DNA of 64,000 nucleotides, taken from NCBI GenBank assembly GCA_947470185.1, contig CANIRZ010000002.1, positions 122,237-186,236 of the forward strand. Direction: 5' to 3'. Positions 52,039-60,523 of the stretch are shown piece after piece. The position numbers and the translations under genes were made by a program. The stretch's first letter is position 1. Each line of letters begins with the position of its first letter. The notes below the pieces were generated by a model. That model was not told the origin of the DNA. It ran no database searches and saw only the letters and a program-made list of their open reading frames with translations. Source of the stretch: Sphingomonadales bacterium. Lineage in GTDB: Bacteria; Pseudomonadota; Alphaproteobacteria; Sphingomonadales; Sphingomonadaceae.

Positions 52039-53199
52039 ATGCGCCGCGTTACTTTTGAATTAGAACACGACCAGTTCCGCGATTCTGTTCGCAAATTCAT
52101 GCAAGCCGAAATTTGGCCGAATGTCGAACGCTGGCACGAGGCTGGCATCGTTGATCGTGATGCCTTTACCAAAGCCGGAGCAAACGGACTGCTCTGCACA
52201 TGGGCCGAGGAACAATATGGCGGTCTTGGCATCGAAGATTTTCGATTCGAACAGATCATCATGGAGGAAAACACCCGGCACGGTGATTTGGGCTTCTATC
52301 TCCATTTGCACAGCAATCTGGTCGCGCCGTATATCGCCAAGTTAGGCACAGATGAACAAAAGGCACGGTTCATGCCGGGCATAGTCAGCGGCGAAAAAAT
52401 CTTGGCGGTGGCGATGACGGAACCTGGAACCGGCAGCGATCTGGCTGGCATGAAAAGCCGTGCCGTTGATATGGGCGATCACTGGGTTTTAAACGGTTCA
52501 AAAACCTATATCTCCAATGGCATCCTTGCCGATGTCGTCGTTGTCGCAGCCCGCACCGACCCCGAAAGCAGCCACGGGCTTGGGCTATTCTTGGTCGAGC
52601 GAGGGATGGAGGGCTTTGAACGCGGACGCAAACTCAAGAAGATGGGGCTTAAAGCGCAGGACACTGCGGAGCTTTTTTTCAACGACGTCAAAGTACCAAA
52701 GGCTAATGTCATCGGCGACGCGACAATGGGCTTTAAATATCTCGCCCGCTTTTTGGCGCAGGAACGTTTGGTCGCAGCGATCATATTCCAGACCACCGCG
52801 CAGGTCGCGTTCGATATTACGCTTGAATACGTGAAAGACCGCAAGGCGTTCGGACAGCCCATCGGTACGTTTCAGAACAGCCGGTTCAAGATGGCCGAAA
52901 TGAAGGCCGAACTTGACGCGATGCAATGCTATATTGATCAGAGCGTGCTTTTACTTAACAATGGCGAACTGACGGCGGATGATGCGGCGGCGGCGAAGTT
53001 GCTGACAAGCGAGCTTGAGGCACGGGTGGTCGATCAATGCCTACAATTGCACGGAGGTGCGGGCTATATGGACGAATATCGAATCTGCCGCATCTATCAA
53101 GATGCACGCATCAGCCGCATCTTTGGTGGCACGTCAGAGATAATGAAGGAAATTATCGGACGCAGCCTTGGCCTTGATGATCGGAAAAGAAACAAATGA
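52039..53199 (+). CDS. Acyl-CoA dehydrogenase
   Basis: The 386-residue FAD enzyme has A-M-T-E-P-G-T-G-S-D-L-A and N-G-S-K-T-Y-I-S-N-G at the flavin/substrate site. It ends I-F-G-G-T-S-E-I-M-K-E-I-I. Since the usual terminal Glu (YEGT) is Gly here, the catalytic base should be E242 in A-Q-E-R-L, as in the long-chain and isovaleryl-CoA branch. It introduces the 2,3-double bond in acyl-CoA; the chain type is unknown. It starts 15 bp after the FadJ-like gene and overlaps the next gene by 4 bp. Confidence 0.92.
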   Translation: MRRVTFELEHDQFRDSVRKFMQAEIWPNVERWHEAGIVDRDAFTKAGANGLLCTWAEEQYGGLGIEDFRFEQIIMEENTRHGDLGFYLHLHSNLVAPYIAKLGTDEQKARFMPGIVSGEKILAVAMTEPGTGSDLAGMKSRAVDMGDHWVLNGSKTYISNGILADVVVVAARTDPESSHGLGLFLVERGMEGFERGRKLKKMGLKAQDTAELFFNDVKVPKANVIGDATMGFKYLARFLAQERLVAAIIFQTTAQVAFDITLEYVKDRKAFGQPIGTFQNSRFKMAEMKAELDAMQCYIDQSVLLLNNGELTADDAAAAKLLTSELEARVVDQCLQLHGGAGYMDEYRICRIYQDARISRIFGGTSEIMKEIIGRSLGLDDRKRNK

Positions 53200-54131
53200 C
53201 CACGCGCCACTTGGTAGATCCTGAACTGCTGCCAATGTTGGATGCTTTCCCGCCGATGACATTGTCGGCAGAGACTTTACCAATGATACGGTCGGCCATT
53301 CCCCAGATGATGGCTGCCCGCCCCTTACCGGATTTGCCGGTCAGCTCCAACGTCATTCATATCCCGTCGGGTGAAGACGGTCGCGACGTTCGCTGCCTGC
53401 TGATCCAGCCACTGACCTCAGGCGCGAACATGCCAGCCATATTGCATTTCCACGGTGGTGGCCATGTCCTCGGTATACCCGAAATGGACCAGCCACAGTT
53501 GATGCGATGGGCGGTGGAATTGGGATGCCTCGTGCTTTCGGTTGATTATCGCCTGGCCCCCGAAACGCCGTTCCCGGGGCCGATGGACGATGCCTATGCT
53601 GCGCTGCGCTGGCTGAACGAACAATGTGACAAATTAGGTATCAAGCGGGATCGCATCGCAGTCAGCGGTGGAAGTGCAGGCGGAGCGATGGCCGCCTGCC
53701 TGTGCCTGATGGCGCGAGATCGCGGCGAGTATAAAATCGCATTTCAACATCTTGAGGCACCGCGCCTTGACGACCGGTTGGCAGCGCCGGAAGACGCAAA
53801 CCCATTCACTGGCGAATTTGTCTGGACCCGCGCCAACAGCGCCTATTGCCGCGAAGCCTATCTCGGTGAAAATACCTTAGACCCCTATGGTTCGGCGGCG
53901 CGCGCGACTTCGCTTTCCGGCCTGCCTCCCGCTTACATCGCGGTCGGCTCGCTGGATTTGTTCGTGGATGAATGTCTCGCCTATACCGCACGACTTACCA
54001 GAGCAGGCGTACCGGTGGAGTTGATCGTTTATCCCGGCTGTTTTCACGGCTTCAAGATTGCCGCAGAAGCAAGTGTCACGATACGGGCCGAAGACGACAA
54101 TATCCGAGCGCTGCGTAAAGCACTGGCGTGA
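53196..54131 (+). CDS. Alpha/beta hydrolase of the hormone-sensitive lipase family
   Basis: The 311-residue esterase has the oxyanion motif H-G-G-G at 86-89, nucleophile Ser160 in S-G-G-S-A-G-G, a D-L-F-V-D-E acid and the C-terminal C-F-H-G-F with catalytic His. HSL-family (type IV) enzymes hydrolyse short esters and some lactones. In this operon it may open a lactone or release an acyl group before CoA activation. It overlaps the acyl-CoA dehydrogenase (ATGA) and the following MaoC gene (GTGA). Confidence 0.9.
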   Translation: MTTRHLVDPELLPMLDAFPPMTLSAETLPMIRSAIPQMMAARPLPDLPVSSNVIHIPSGEDGRDVRCLLIQPLTSGANMPAILHFHGGGHVLGIPEMDQPQLMRWAVELGCLVLSVDYRLAPETPFPGPMDDAYAALRWLNEQCDKLGIKRDRIAVSGGSAGGAMAACLCLMARDRGEYKIAFQHLEAPRLDDRLAAPEDANPFTGEFVWTRANSAYCREAYLGENTLDPYGSAARATSLSGLPPAYIAVGSLDLFVDECLAYTARLTRAGVPVELIVYPGCFHGFKIAAEASVTIRAEDDNIRALRKALA

Positions 54132-55018
54132 GTAGTCCGCTCGACATTGAAAAGTTGCGGGCCTATGCAATCCCCCAAGCAACCGATGATTACGACCCCC
54201 GCGATGCGATTATCTATGCGCTCGGTGTGGGAACTGGACTAGACCCAGCTACCGACGAAATTGATTTGCTGTACGAGCGCCGATTGCAGGTGCTGCCTAC
54301 TATGGCGCTGGTGCTTGGGTCGCCCGGGTTTTGGCCGATGGACCCCAGCTGCGGGCTTGATTGGATTAACATATTACTTGGGGAGCAGCGGCTGACGCTG
54401 TTCCAGCCGCTCGATCCTGCCGGCACATTGGTGGGCGAAACAGCCGTAACTGATATTGCCGACAAGGGCGCGGGCAAGTCTGCCTTGGTGCGCGCCGTAA
54501 AGACATTGAGAACCCTCAGCGGGACTTTGGTGGCCGAGGCAACCGAGACATGGGTTCTGCGCGGTGCGGGTGGTTTTGGCGGCGCACGTGCGTTGCCGGG
54601 AGAGGTTTTGCCGCTGCTTCCGGATCGCGCGCCCGATCTTATCATGTCCTTACCCACGTCGGTTACCCAAGCGGCTATCTATCGCCTTTCTGGCGACCGC
54701 AATCCGTTACATATAGATGCCGACACCGCAAATCGAGCAGGTTTTAGTCGACCGATCTTGCATGGACTGTCGACCTTAGGCGTGGCCGCGCGTGCAATTA
54801 TTCATGCGCTGTGTAACGGCAATTCTGCGCGACTAACCGAATTAAGCGCGCGGTTCACCGCGCCGTTGTACCCGGGTGCCGTGCTGAAAACCGAAATCTG
54901 GGACAACGGAGGAGGCAATATAGCTTTTCGATGCCGGTCGGTCGAAACGAATGATATTGTTGTCGATAGCGGACATGCGACATTGGATGCTTTTGCGGCC
55001 ACAGGCGTTACAGCCTGA
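54128..55018 (+). CDS. MaoC-like enoyl-CoA hydratase (hydratase 2)
   Basis: The 296-residue double hot-dog protein has a C-terminal MaoC domain carrying the catalytic pair in S-G-D-R-N-P-L-H-I-D and A-G-F-x-R-P-I-L-H-G. The N-terminal half is a degenerate hot dog (F-x-P-M-D-P-S-C-G-L). Such hydratase 2 proteins make (3R)-hydroxyacyl-CoA from bulky or branched enoyl-CoA, for example in steroid or terpenoid side-chain breakdown. The start is GTG 54128 overlapping the hydrolase stop. Its 3' end overlaps the convergent oxidoreductase by 11 bp. Confidence 0.88.
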   Translation: MSSPLDIEKLRAYAIPQATDDYDPRDAIIYALGVGTGLDPATDEIDLLYERRLQVLPTMALVLGSPGFWPMDPSCGLDWINILLGEQRLTLFQPLDPAGTLVGETAVTDIADKGAGKSALVRAVKTLRTLSGTLVAEATETWVLRGAGGFGGARALPGEVLPLLPDRAPDLIMSLPTSVTQAAIYRLSGDRNPLHIDADTANRAGFSRPILHGLSTLGVAARAIIHALCNGNSARLTELSARFTAPLYPGAVLKTEIWDNGGGNIAFRCRSVETNDIVVDSGHATLDAFAATGVTA

Positions 55019-56006
55019 TTAGTCGCTTGCCCTCGTTTTCGCCCCGGTAAAGCCCGGCCAAGGCTCCCGGGCACGCCTCGATACCATCGAGAATATCTTC
55101 GCGGTAGTGAAGTTTGCCTTCTCTAACCCAAGTAGCCAATTGAGCCACCGACGCTAAATACTCGGTATCATGGTCAAAGATGACAAACCCTTGCATTCGC
55201 GCGCGCTTGGTGAGCAAATATCGTTCGACCCGCGGTCCGCTAGGCCACGGTTTCCATGTCGCAATTGAGGCCGTACCGCACACAATAATGCGCGCATTAA
55301 GAGCAAGGTTGGGATAGACTGCGTCGCTAATCGGTCCTGCAACGTTGTCGAAATAGACATCGACGCCAGCGGGGCTGACCGCGCGAATGGCATATTCCAA
55401 ATCGGGTTGTTTATAGTCAATGGCAGCCGCAAACCCGAATTCATCCACACAAAGATTACATTTCCGTTTTCCGCCCGCAACGCCGATGGTTCGACACCCG
55501 AGCAGGTTTGCAATTTGCCCGACAGCGGACCCAACTGCGCCTGCTGCCGTTGAAACGAGAACTGTTTCACCGGCAATCGGTTGTCCAATCGTAGTAAGCG
55601 CAAGATGCGCCGTCACCCCGTTGATTCCCAATATGCCCAGCGAAAGCGATAATGGTAGGTCAGCTTCGGTAATCCTGCGGACAACAGCGTCGGGTGTGAC
55701 AACACATTGTTCCTGCCAGCCAAACCAGCCGCTTAACAACGTGCCGACAGCAAAATCAGGATGTTTGCTCTCGACAACCTCGCCTGCGGCAAGTGAACGC
55801 ATCACTGACCCGAGCGGAACTGGCGAAGCGTAGTTTCCTTCGTCGGCAATCCAGCCACGCATTGCCGGGTCGACCGAAAGGAAATGGTTGACGACGCGAA
55901 ATGAACCCTGAGGCAAGGGGTCAGGATCGGTTTCTACAATTTTGAAATCGTCCGCCTGGGCGACTTCCGTGGGTCGATTGATGAGAAGCACTTGACAGTT
56001 TTTCAC
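55008..56006 (-). CDS. NADP-dependent medium-chain oxidoreductase (double-bond reductase type)
   Basis: The 332-residue MDR protein lacks the zinc cysteines. Motifs include N-H-F-L-S-V-D-P-A-M-R-G-W, the nucleotide loop A-A-G-A-V-G-S-A-V-G, and Y-F-D-N-V-A-G-P-I-S-D. This is the 2-alkenal/prostaglandin reductase-like group that reduces alpha,beta-unsaturated ketones with NADPH. The start is GTG 56006, coupled to the preceding VOC stop by a GTGA overlap; the longer frame to 56039 is less likely. It is the last gene of its operon. Confidence 0.88.
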   Translation of the reverse strand: MKNCQVLLINRPTEVAQADDFKIVETDPDPLPQGSFRVVNHFLSVDPAMRGWIADEGNYASPVPLGSVMRSLAAGEVVESKHPDFAVGTLLSGWFGWQEQCVVTPDAVVRRITEADLPLSLSLGILGINGVTAHLALTTIGQPIAGETVLVSTAAGAVGSAVGQIANLLGCRTIGVAGGKRKCNLCVDEFGFAAAIDYKQPDLEYAIRAVSPAGVDVYFDNVAGPISDAVYPNLALNARIIVCGTASIATWKPWPSGPRVERYLLTKRARMQGFVIFDHDTEYLASVAQLATWVREGKLHYREDILDGIEACPGALAGLYRGENEGKRLIRL

Positions 56007-56395
56007 ACGCGCTCGTCTGGTTTGAAGCAATAGGCACAAATCTTGTTACCATCAGGGTCGCGCAGATAAGCGCCATAGGCGTTCGGCACAGCCCCGCGCG
56101 GTCCGGGCGCGCCTTCGTCGCTACCGCCCGACGCCAGCCCTGCAATATGGAATGCATCAACCGCCGCCCTACTCGGTGCCTTAAAACCAATGGTTGCGCC
56201 ATTGCCCGGATCGGCGTCACTGCCATCAATAGGACGCAGAACGAGAAACTCTGCGGCGCGGTTGCCGTAAGCCAATCCCTGATCGAGAAAGTCGCCAAGC
56301 CTGACAATACCAAGCGGACCCAGCGCCGCATCGTAAAAGCGCCCAGCACGGTCGACATCATTCGTGCCTACGCAATTATGCGTGTAGATGCCCAT
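56003..56395 (-). CDS. VOC-family (glyoxalase/bleomycin-resistance) protein
   Basis: The 130-residue protein has the paired beta-alpha-beta-beta-beta units of the vicinal oxygen chelate fold. It opens T-H-N-C-V-G-T-N-D-V-D-R-A, continues F-Y-D-A-A-L-G-P-L-G, and ends Y-L-R-D-P-D-G-N-K-I-C-A-Y. The metal-ligand His and Glu positions are partly present, so it may be a dioxygenase, epimerase, lyase or ligand-binding member. It overlaps the MFS gene end by 20 bp and is coupled to the MDR oxidoreductase. Confidence 0.8.
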   Translation of the reverse strand: MGIYTHNCVGTNDVDRAGRFYDAALGPLGIVRLGDFLDQGLAYGNRAAEFLVLRPIDGSDADPGNGATIGFKAPSRAAVDAFHIAGLASGGSDEGAPGPRGAVPNAYGAYLRDPDGNKICAYCFKPDERV

Positions 56396-57719
56396 CGGTT
56401 TCAGGTCCCTCTTCTTTGGCGAGCCTGAGAAAATAGATTGCTACCGCCGCCAACAGTGACCCCGTCGCCATCAGCATCATCACGGTTGCAAGCGGTGTTC
56501 CTCCTGCAAACAATATACCAGCCAGTGCTGGTCCGGCGACCGCCCCCGCGCGGCCGGTTCCAATTCCAAAACCAGTCCCGGAAGCACGCACATGGACAGG
56601 GAATGCCCGCGCCAGTATGACGTAAAACGCCACGGCGGCTCCGTTTATGAAGAATCCCGTGATTCCGGCGACCAAGGCAAGCATCTGCAAGTCAGGCGCT
56701 GTCCGCCCGAACAACGAAACCATAACGAACGAACCGAGCAGCGCAGCGATAGTCACCGGTTTGATCCCGAACCAGTGCGTCAGCACTCCATAAGTCGCCC
56801 CGCCGGTTGCACCGCCCAGCATAGCCCAAATCAATATGTCTGCCGCCGAACTCGCTTCAAAGCCGAGGTCGACGACGATTTTCGGAATCCATTTCATGAA
56901 AAAATAATAGCAGCTGACGTGGGTGAAATAAGCGAATGTGACCAGCGACGTCGTGCGGATCAGCGATGGCCGGAAAATGTCGAGCACTGACCCGCTATTC
57001 TTAGTGCTAGACACAGTCGGAAACGCAGAAACAGTTGGTAAACCGAAGCGCATGAAAGTCTGATTAATCCGTTGCAACGCGTTTGGAGACCGCTTCTCGG
57101 CAAGAAATGCAGGTGATTCCGGAATGAAAATGAGCACCAACGGGATGAACGCCGCCGTCGCCGCCGCGCCAAAAACAAAGATGCTCCGCCAATCGCCACC
57201 TTCAAGCAATTGCCGCGCCACAAGACCCCCACCAACCGCGCCGAGCGGATAACCAATCACCATCAGTGACAGCGACACGTTGCGCCATTTGCGGCTGCTG
57301 AATTCGGCGACGACCGCGTTGATCGCGGCAAGCATACCGCCAATACCAAGTCCAGTTATTACGCGCCAGATTGACAGCTCGGTGATGCTCGACGTCCCCG
57401 AAACCATATACATGCCAAGCGTCATCGCCATCAAGCATGCAAGTATTGTCGGTCGCCGCCCGTAACGGTCTGCGGCACCACCGAGCAATATCGACCCCGC
57501 CGCCATGCCGATGAGTTCCATCGACAAAACCCAACCGAGCGCGTCTCGTTTTAAGCCCCATTCATTAGCGATTCCGGGCGCGGCAAAACTGATGGACAGC
57601 ACGTCGAAGCCGTCTAGCGCGTTGAGCAATATCGTGACGACAACCGCAGCGATCTGCCACCCGCGCATAGGGTGCGTGTCAATGACTTCTTGAGGGCTCT
57701 GCGGGACTTCTTTAGACAT
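56376..57719 (-). CDS. MFS transporter, aromatic acid:proton symporter (AAHS) type
   Basis: The 447-residue protein has 12 predicted membrane helices. Family motifs are L-D-G-F-D-V-L-S-I-S-F-A-A-P in helix 1, G-A-A-D-R-Y-G-R-R-P-T in loop 2-3 and I-P-E-S-P-A-F-L after helix 6, as in PcaK-like carriers. It should import an organic acid with protons, consistent with a catabolic operon. Its stop end overlaps the VOC start by 20 bp, and its start meets the phosphotransferase stop (1-bp overlap). Confidence 0.88.
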   Translation of the reverse strand: MSKEVPQSPQEVIDTHPMRGWQIAAVVVTILLNALDGFDVLSISFAAPGIANEWGLKRDALGWVLSMELIGMAAGSILLGGAADRYGRRPTILACLMAMTLGMYMVSGTSSITELSIWRVITGLGIGGMLAAINAVVAEFSSRKWRNVSLSLMVIGYPLGAVGGGLVARQLLEGGDWRSIFVFGAAATAAFIPLVLIFIPESPAFLAEKRSPNALQRINQTFMRFGLPTVSAFPTVSSTKNSGSVLDIFRPSLIRTTSLVTFAYFTHVSCYYFFMKWIPKIVVDLGFEASSAADILIWAMLGGATGGATYGVLTHWFGIKPVTIAALLGSFVMVSLFGRTAPDLQMLALVAGITGFFINGAAVAFYVILARAFPVHVRASGTGFGIGTGRAGAVAGPALAGILFAGGTPLATVMMLMATGSLLAAVAIYFLRLAKEEGPETDGHLHA

Positions 57720-58858
57720 CAGGCTGTAGCATCGTCCTTTTTTTCGACGGGTGTCAAGTTGCTCATAAACGCGTAAAAATCGGGTCCAAGTTCGGGAAGG
57801 TCCATTCCCAACCGCTCAGCCAAATAGGCTGTCATCAGATTGGCATCGAGCGATTTATTATCTGGCGCAATATTGCCAATACCGACTTGCCGGTCAAACG
57901 CTCCGACCACGACCAGCGCCATCCGCAGCGCGACAACGACATCGTAATAATCAAGATGCTCGGCCTTGCGGCCAACCGCTGTTTCCCAAATGGCGATGGT
58001 CTCGTCGCGGGTTGGAAGGCCATCGAGCCGTTTCACGCCAAAACGTCTGCTGAACAAATCGTCGAAGTAAAGCCACCAGGCAAGGTCAAGTTCAGACGGC
58101 CCCAGTGCCGCCAGTTCCCAATCGATCAGCGCATTCACTGATCCGTCGGCGGCGAACATGACGTTGGAGGGCGTGCTGTCGCCCCACAGCACATTCACCG
58201 GCGTTCCGGACGGCTGGTGCGCGCGGATATAGTCCATCGCCGCATCGACATAGCGCATCGCGCGATCTTTACGGCAGCCACGATACCATGCCTCAAGATG
58301 GCCAAGATATTGGTCAAGCCCGGGCGTTCCCCAATCCGCATTGGCCAGAAAACCAAAGCCATCCTTTTGCCAGTCGATCTTGCTCATCTGGGCAAAGGCT
58401 TGGACGGCGTTTTGCCATGTCCGATTGCGCTCTGCCGGAGACATGTCTGCAACCCAACCTGAGCTGTTGTAATTCGGTCGCTGCGTTGCCGGCTGGCCGT
58501 CAACCCGTCCCATAACCAAAAATGGCATGTCGAGCACATCCGGATCCAACTCTATTCCGACCCATTCGGGCACAGGTGTCACCTGCAACCGGTCAAGCGA
58601 AGCCATCATATTGCCCTGCAGCGCAAGGCTAGACCCCAAAACGACTTCAAAATCGGTCGGTTGGCGACGGACCACCAAAGTCCGCGATTGCGCTCCGTCG
58701 GCGTCGTTGTAGTCAACGTCAACAAAGAATGTCTCGGCCGAAAATCCCGAACCGAGCGAGATCTCCATCGGGCGAAGGTTGACGTTCCGCCACCCATTGA
58801 CATTTGATTCCAGCCAATCACGCAGCCGCGCGCGTACTTCATCCGACGCCATCGCCAT
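57719..58858 (-). CDS. APH-family phosphotransferase, canonical catalytic loop
   Basis: The 379-residue protein resembles ACAD10/LvaA-type kinases. Its catalytic loop L-W-G-D-S-T-P-S-N-V-M-F keeps the Asp-x5-Asn pattern (Trp replaces His), and A-L-I-D-W-E-L-A gives the metal site. The N-lobe shows G-F-S-A-E-T-F and V-V-R-R. Such enzymes phosphorylate 4-hydroxyacyl-CoA or similar hydroxyacyl groups so that they can be eliminated. ATG 58858 lies 2 bp after the LLM gene stop. It differs from the two atypical copies at 39739 and 43225 and shares no C-terminal extension with them. Confidence 0.86.
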   Translation of the reverse strand: MAMASDEVRARLRDWLESNVNGWRNVNLRPMEISLGSGFSAETFFVDVDYNDADGAQSRTLVVRRQPTDFEVVLGSSLALQGNMMASLDRLQVTPVPEWVGIELDPDVLDMPFLVMGRVDGQPATQRPNYNSSGWVADMSPAERNRTWQNAVQAFAQMSKIDWQKDGFGFLANADWGTPGLDQYLGHLEAWYRGCRKDRAMRYVDAAMDYIRAHQPSGTPVNVLWGDSTPSNVMFAADGSVNALIDWELAALGPSELDLAWWLYFDDLFSRRFGVKRLDGLPTRDETIAIWETAVGRKAEHLDYYDVVVALRMALVVVGAFDRQVGIGNIAPDNKSLDANLMTAYLAERLGMDLPELGPDFYAFMSNLTPVEKKDDATA

Positions 58859-58860
58859 GA

Positions 58861-59937
58861 CTACAGCCCCCTTGCTACCAGCGCTCGCTTCAGTTCGGTG
58901 GTTAGCGGCCCCATGTCAAACGGCGACGAGCCGTGGAGGAGAATTTCATCGGCGCCTGCATCCAGATAGGCCATCAACTGGTCAGCGCACTGTGCCGCAG
59001 TCCCCACAGCTGCACCCTCGTCAATCCAATGCTTGGGCAGTATCCGGCTGACGTCAACCAACTCTTGCCGTGTGTAAGCCTGGTCCGCAGGTTTACCGTT
59101 TAGGCACGCGATTTTTGGATGGGCGCGTATTTCATCGAGCACCGATTTATCCCAGCCGTTTATTTCGACAATCATATCACCAAAGCCCGGCAATTCGAAA
59201 TAGGTGATAGCGCGACCACCGACCACAGCTTCCTCTTCGTCCTTCGGCAAATCGGGGGCGACTATGATATTGTGATAAATCCGCACGCCCATGGGATCAC
59301 GTCCAGCCGCTTCAGCGGCATCGCGAACAATTTTCGTGCTGTTCCGGACACCGTCCGGTGACACGAAGGGATGCAACAAAACGCCGTCACAATGCGTACC
59401 TGCAAATTCCAAGGACTTAGGGCCAATAGCGGTGAAGATGATCGGCGGTACTTTGCCTTTATGCATATCGGTCAACTTCAGCATCGGAAACTTCCCGAGT
59501 ACGCCCTCATAATCGACCGTCTCACCCTTCCAAAGGCTGCGCATGATCGAGATACAATCAGCCAGCCGCTCCATCGTGATTGCCGGTGCGCCGAGCATCT
59601 TCATATAGGCAGGAACAGCCCTGGCGAACATGATGCCAAAGCGTTCGCCACTCATCGCCTGCATCAAATTGGCAATGCTCGCGGTAACAATAGGATGCCG
59701 CATCGTAGAGTAAAAGGTGCCGTTTATCCGTATCTTGGAGGTCGCTTCGCTGACCGCACCTGCAAGAACCGCAGGCTCTTTCAACGCGAACCGTTCCGAA
59801 ATCCACACGGCGCCAAGCCCGATCCGTTCGGCTTCTTGCGCCTCGTTAATCGCGCGCCGCGGGTCCTCGACCCGGCCAGGCAGCACATAGGTACCAAATT
59901 TTTCGAAAAGTGCCTGCACACCTGCTTCCTCTGCCAT
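58861..59937 (-). CDS. LLM-class flavin-dependent oxidoreductase
   Basis: The 358-residue TIM-barrel protein has the luciferase-like monooxygenase pattern: Y-V-L-P-G-R-V near the start, A-E-R-I-G-L-G-A-V-W-I-S-E-R-F-A, G-I-M-F-A-R-A, and a C-terminal G-A-D-E-I-L-L-H-G. It fits the Rv3520c-like branch that is often annotated as F420-dependent. Whether FMN or F420 is used cannot be told from sequence; F420 genes are not seen. Possible roles are a Baeyer-Villiger-type monooxygenase or a reductase. ATG 59937 has AGGAG 7 bp upstream. It is first in a five-gene operon. Confidence 0.85.
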   Translation of the reverse strand: MAEEAGVQALFEKFGTYVLPGRVEDPRRAINEAQEAERIGLGAVWISERFALKEPAVLAGAVSEATSKIRINGTFYSTMRHPIVTASIANLMQAMSGERFGIMFARAVPAYMKMLGAPAITMERLADCISIMRSLWKGETVDYEGVLGKFPMLKLTDMHKGKVPPIIFTAIGPKSLEFAGTHCDGVLLHPFVSPDGVRNSTKIVRDAAEAAGRDPMGVRIYHNIIVAPDLPKDEEEAVVGGRAITYFELPGFGDMIVEINGWDKSVLDEIRAHPKIACLNGKPADQAYTRQELVDVSRILPKHWIDEGAAVGTAAQCADQLMAYLDAGADEILLHGSSPFDMGPLTTELKRALVARGL

Positions 59938-60075
59938 CGCGGCGCTCCTTTTTGTCGGTTAATTGCTGACCATGCCATCGCCGCGCGCGTTCGTCTATCA
60001 ACCTATCGGCAGACAGGCCGATGAACGGCGGCGATAAGCGAACATCCAACCCAACCAATGAAGAGGTGACAAATA

Positions 60076-60522
60076 ATGGACGCGCTGCAAACGCTATTGG
60101 CTGAAAACGAGATTAAGCGCCTGAAGGCGTGCTATTGCCGCTTTCTCGATACCAAGGATTGGGACGGCCTAAGGTCTTTATTTCTTCAAGACGCCGTGCT
60201 GGATGTCCAGCAGGATACCGGTAACCCGCCAATCCATGGCCGCGCGGCGATTATCGAGCAAATACGTTTTGCGGTCATCGATGCCGCATCAAGCCATCAG
60301 GTGCATACTCCCGAAATCACCCTCGCCCACGATGACACAGCCCAGGGCGTTTGGGCGATGCAGGACCGCGTTGTATGGCAATCTGGCAAGTCCCCCATCC
60401 CCGGTGTGGCGTCGATAACCGGCTATGGCCAATATCACGAATCATACCGTAAGTCAGATGACGGATGGAAGTTCGCGTCACTAAAGCTCACACGCTTCCA
60501 CGTTGACATGCACCCCGACTAA
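60076..60522 (+). CDS. SnoaL/NTF2-like protein
   Basis: The 148-residue protein opens with a helix L-L-A-E-N-E-I-K-R-L-K-A-C-Y-C-R and D-T-K-D-W-D-G-L. Later come H-G-R-A-A-I-I-E-Q-I and the His-containing strand S-S-H-Q-V-H-T-P-E-I. It ends with the typical Y-H-E-S-Y-R and W-K-F-A-S-L-K-L-T-R. The NTF2-like cone could serve an isomerase, dehydratase or binding role. ATG 60076 has GAGGTGA 6 bp upstream. It is divergent from the LLM operon and converges with the P450, 1 bp separating their stops. Confidence 0.86.
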   Translation: MDALQTLLAENEIKRLKACYCRFLDTKDWDGLRSLFLQDAVLDVQQDTGNPPIHGRAAIIEQIRFAVIDAASSHQVHTPEITLAHDDTAQGVWAMQDRVVWQSGKSPIPGVASITGYGQYHESYRKSDDGWKFASLKLTRFHVDMHPD

Positions 60523-60523
60523 A

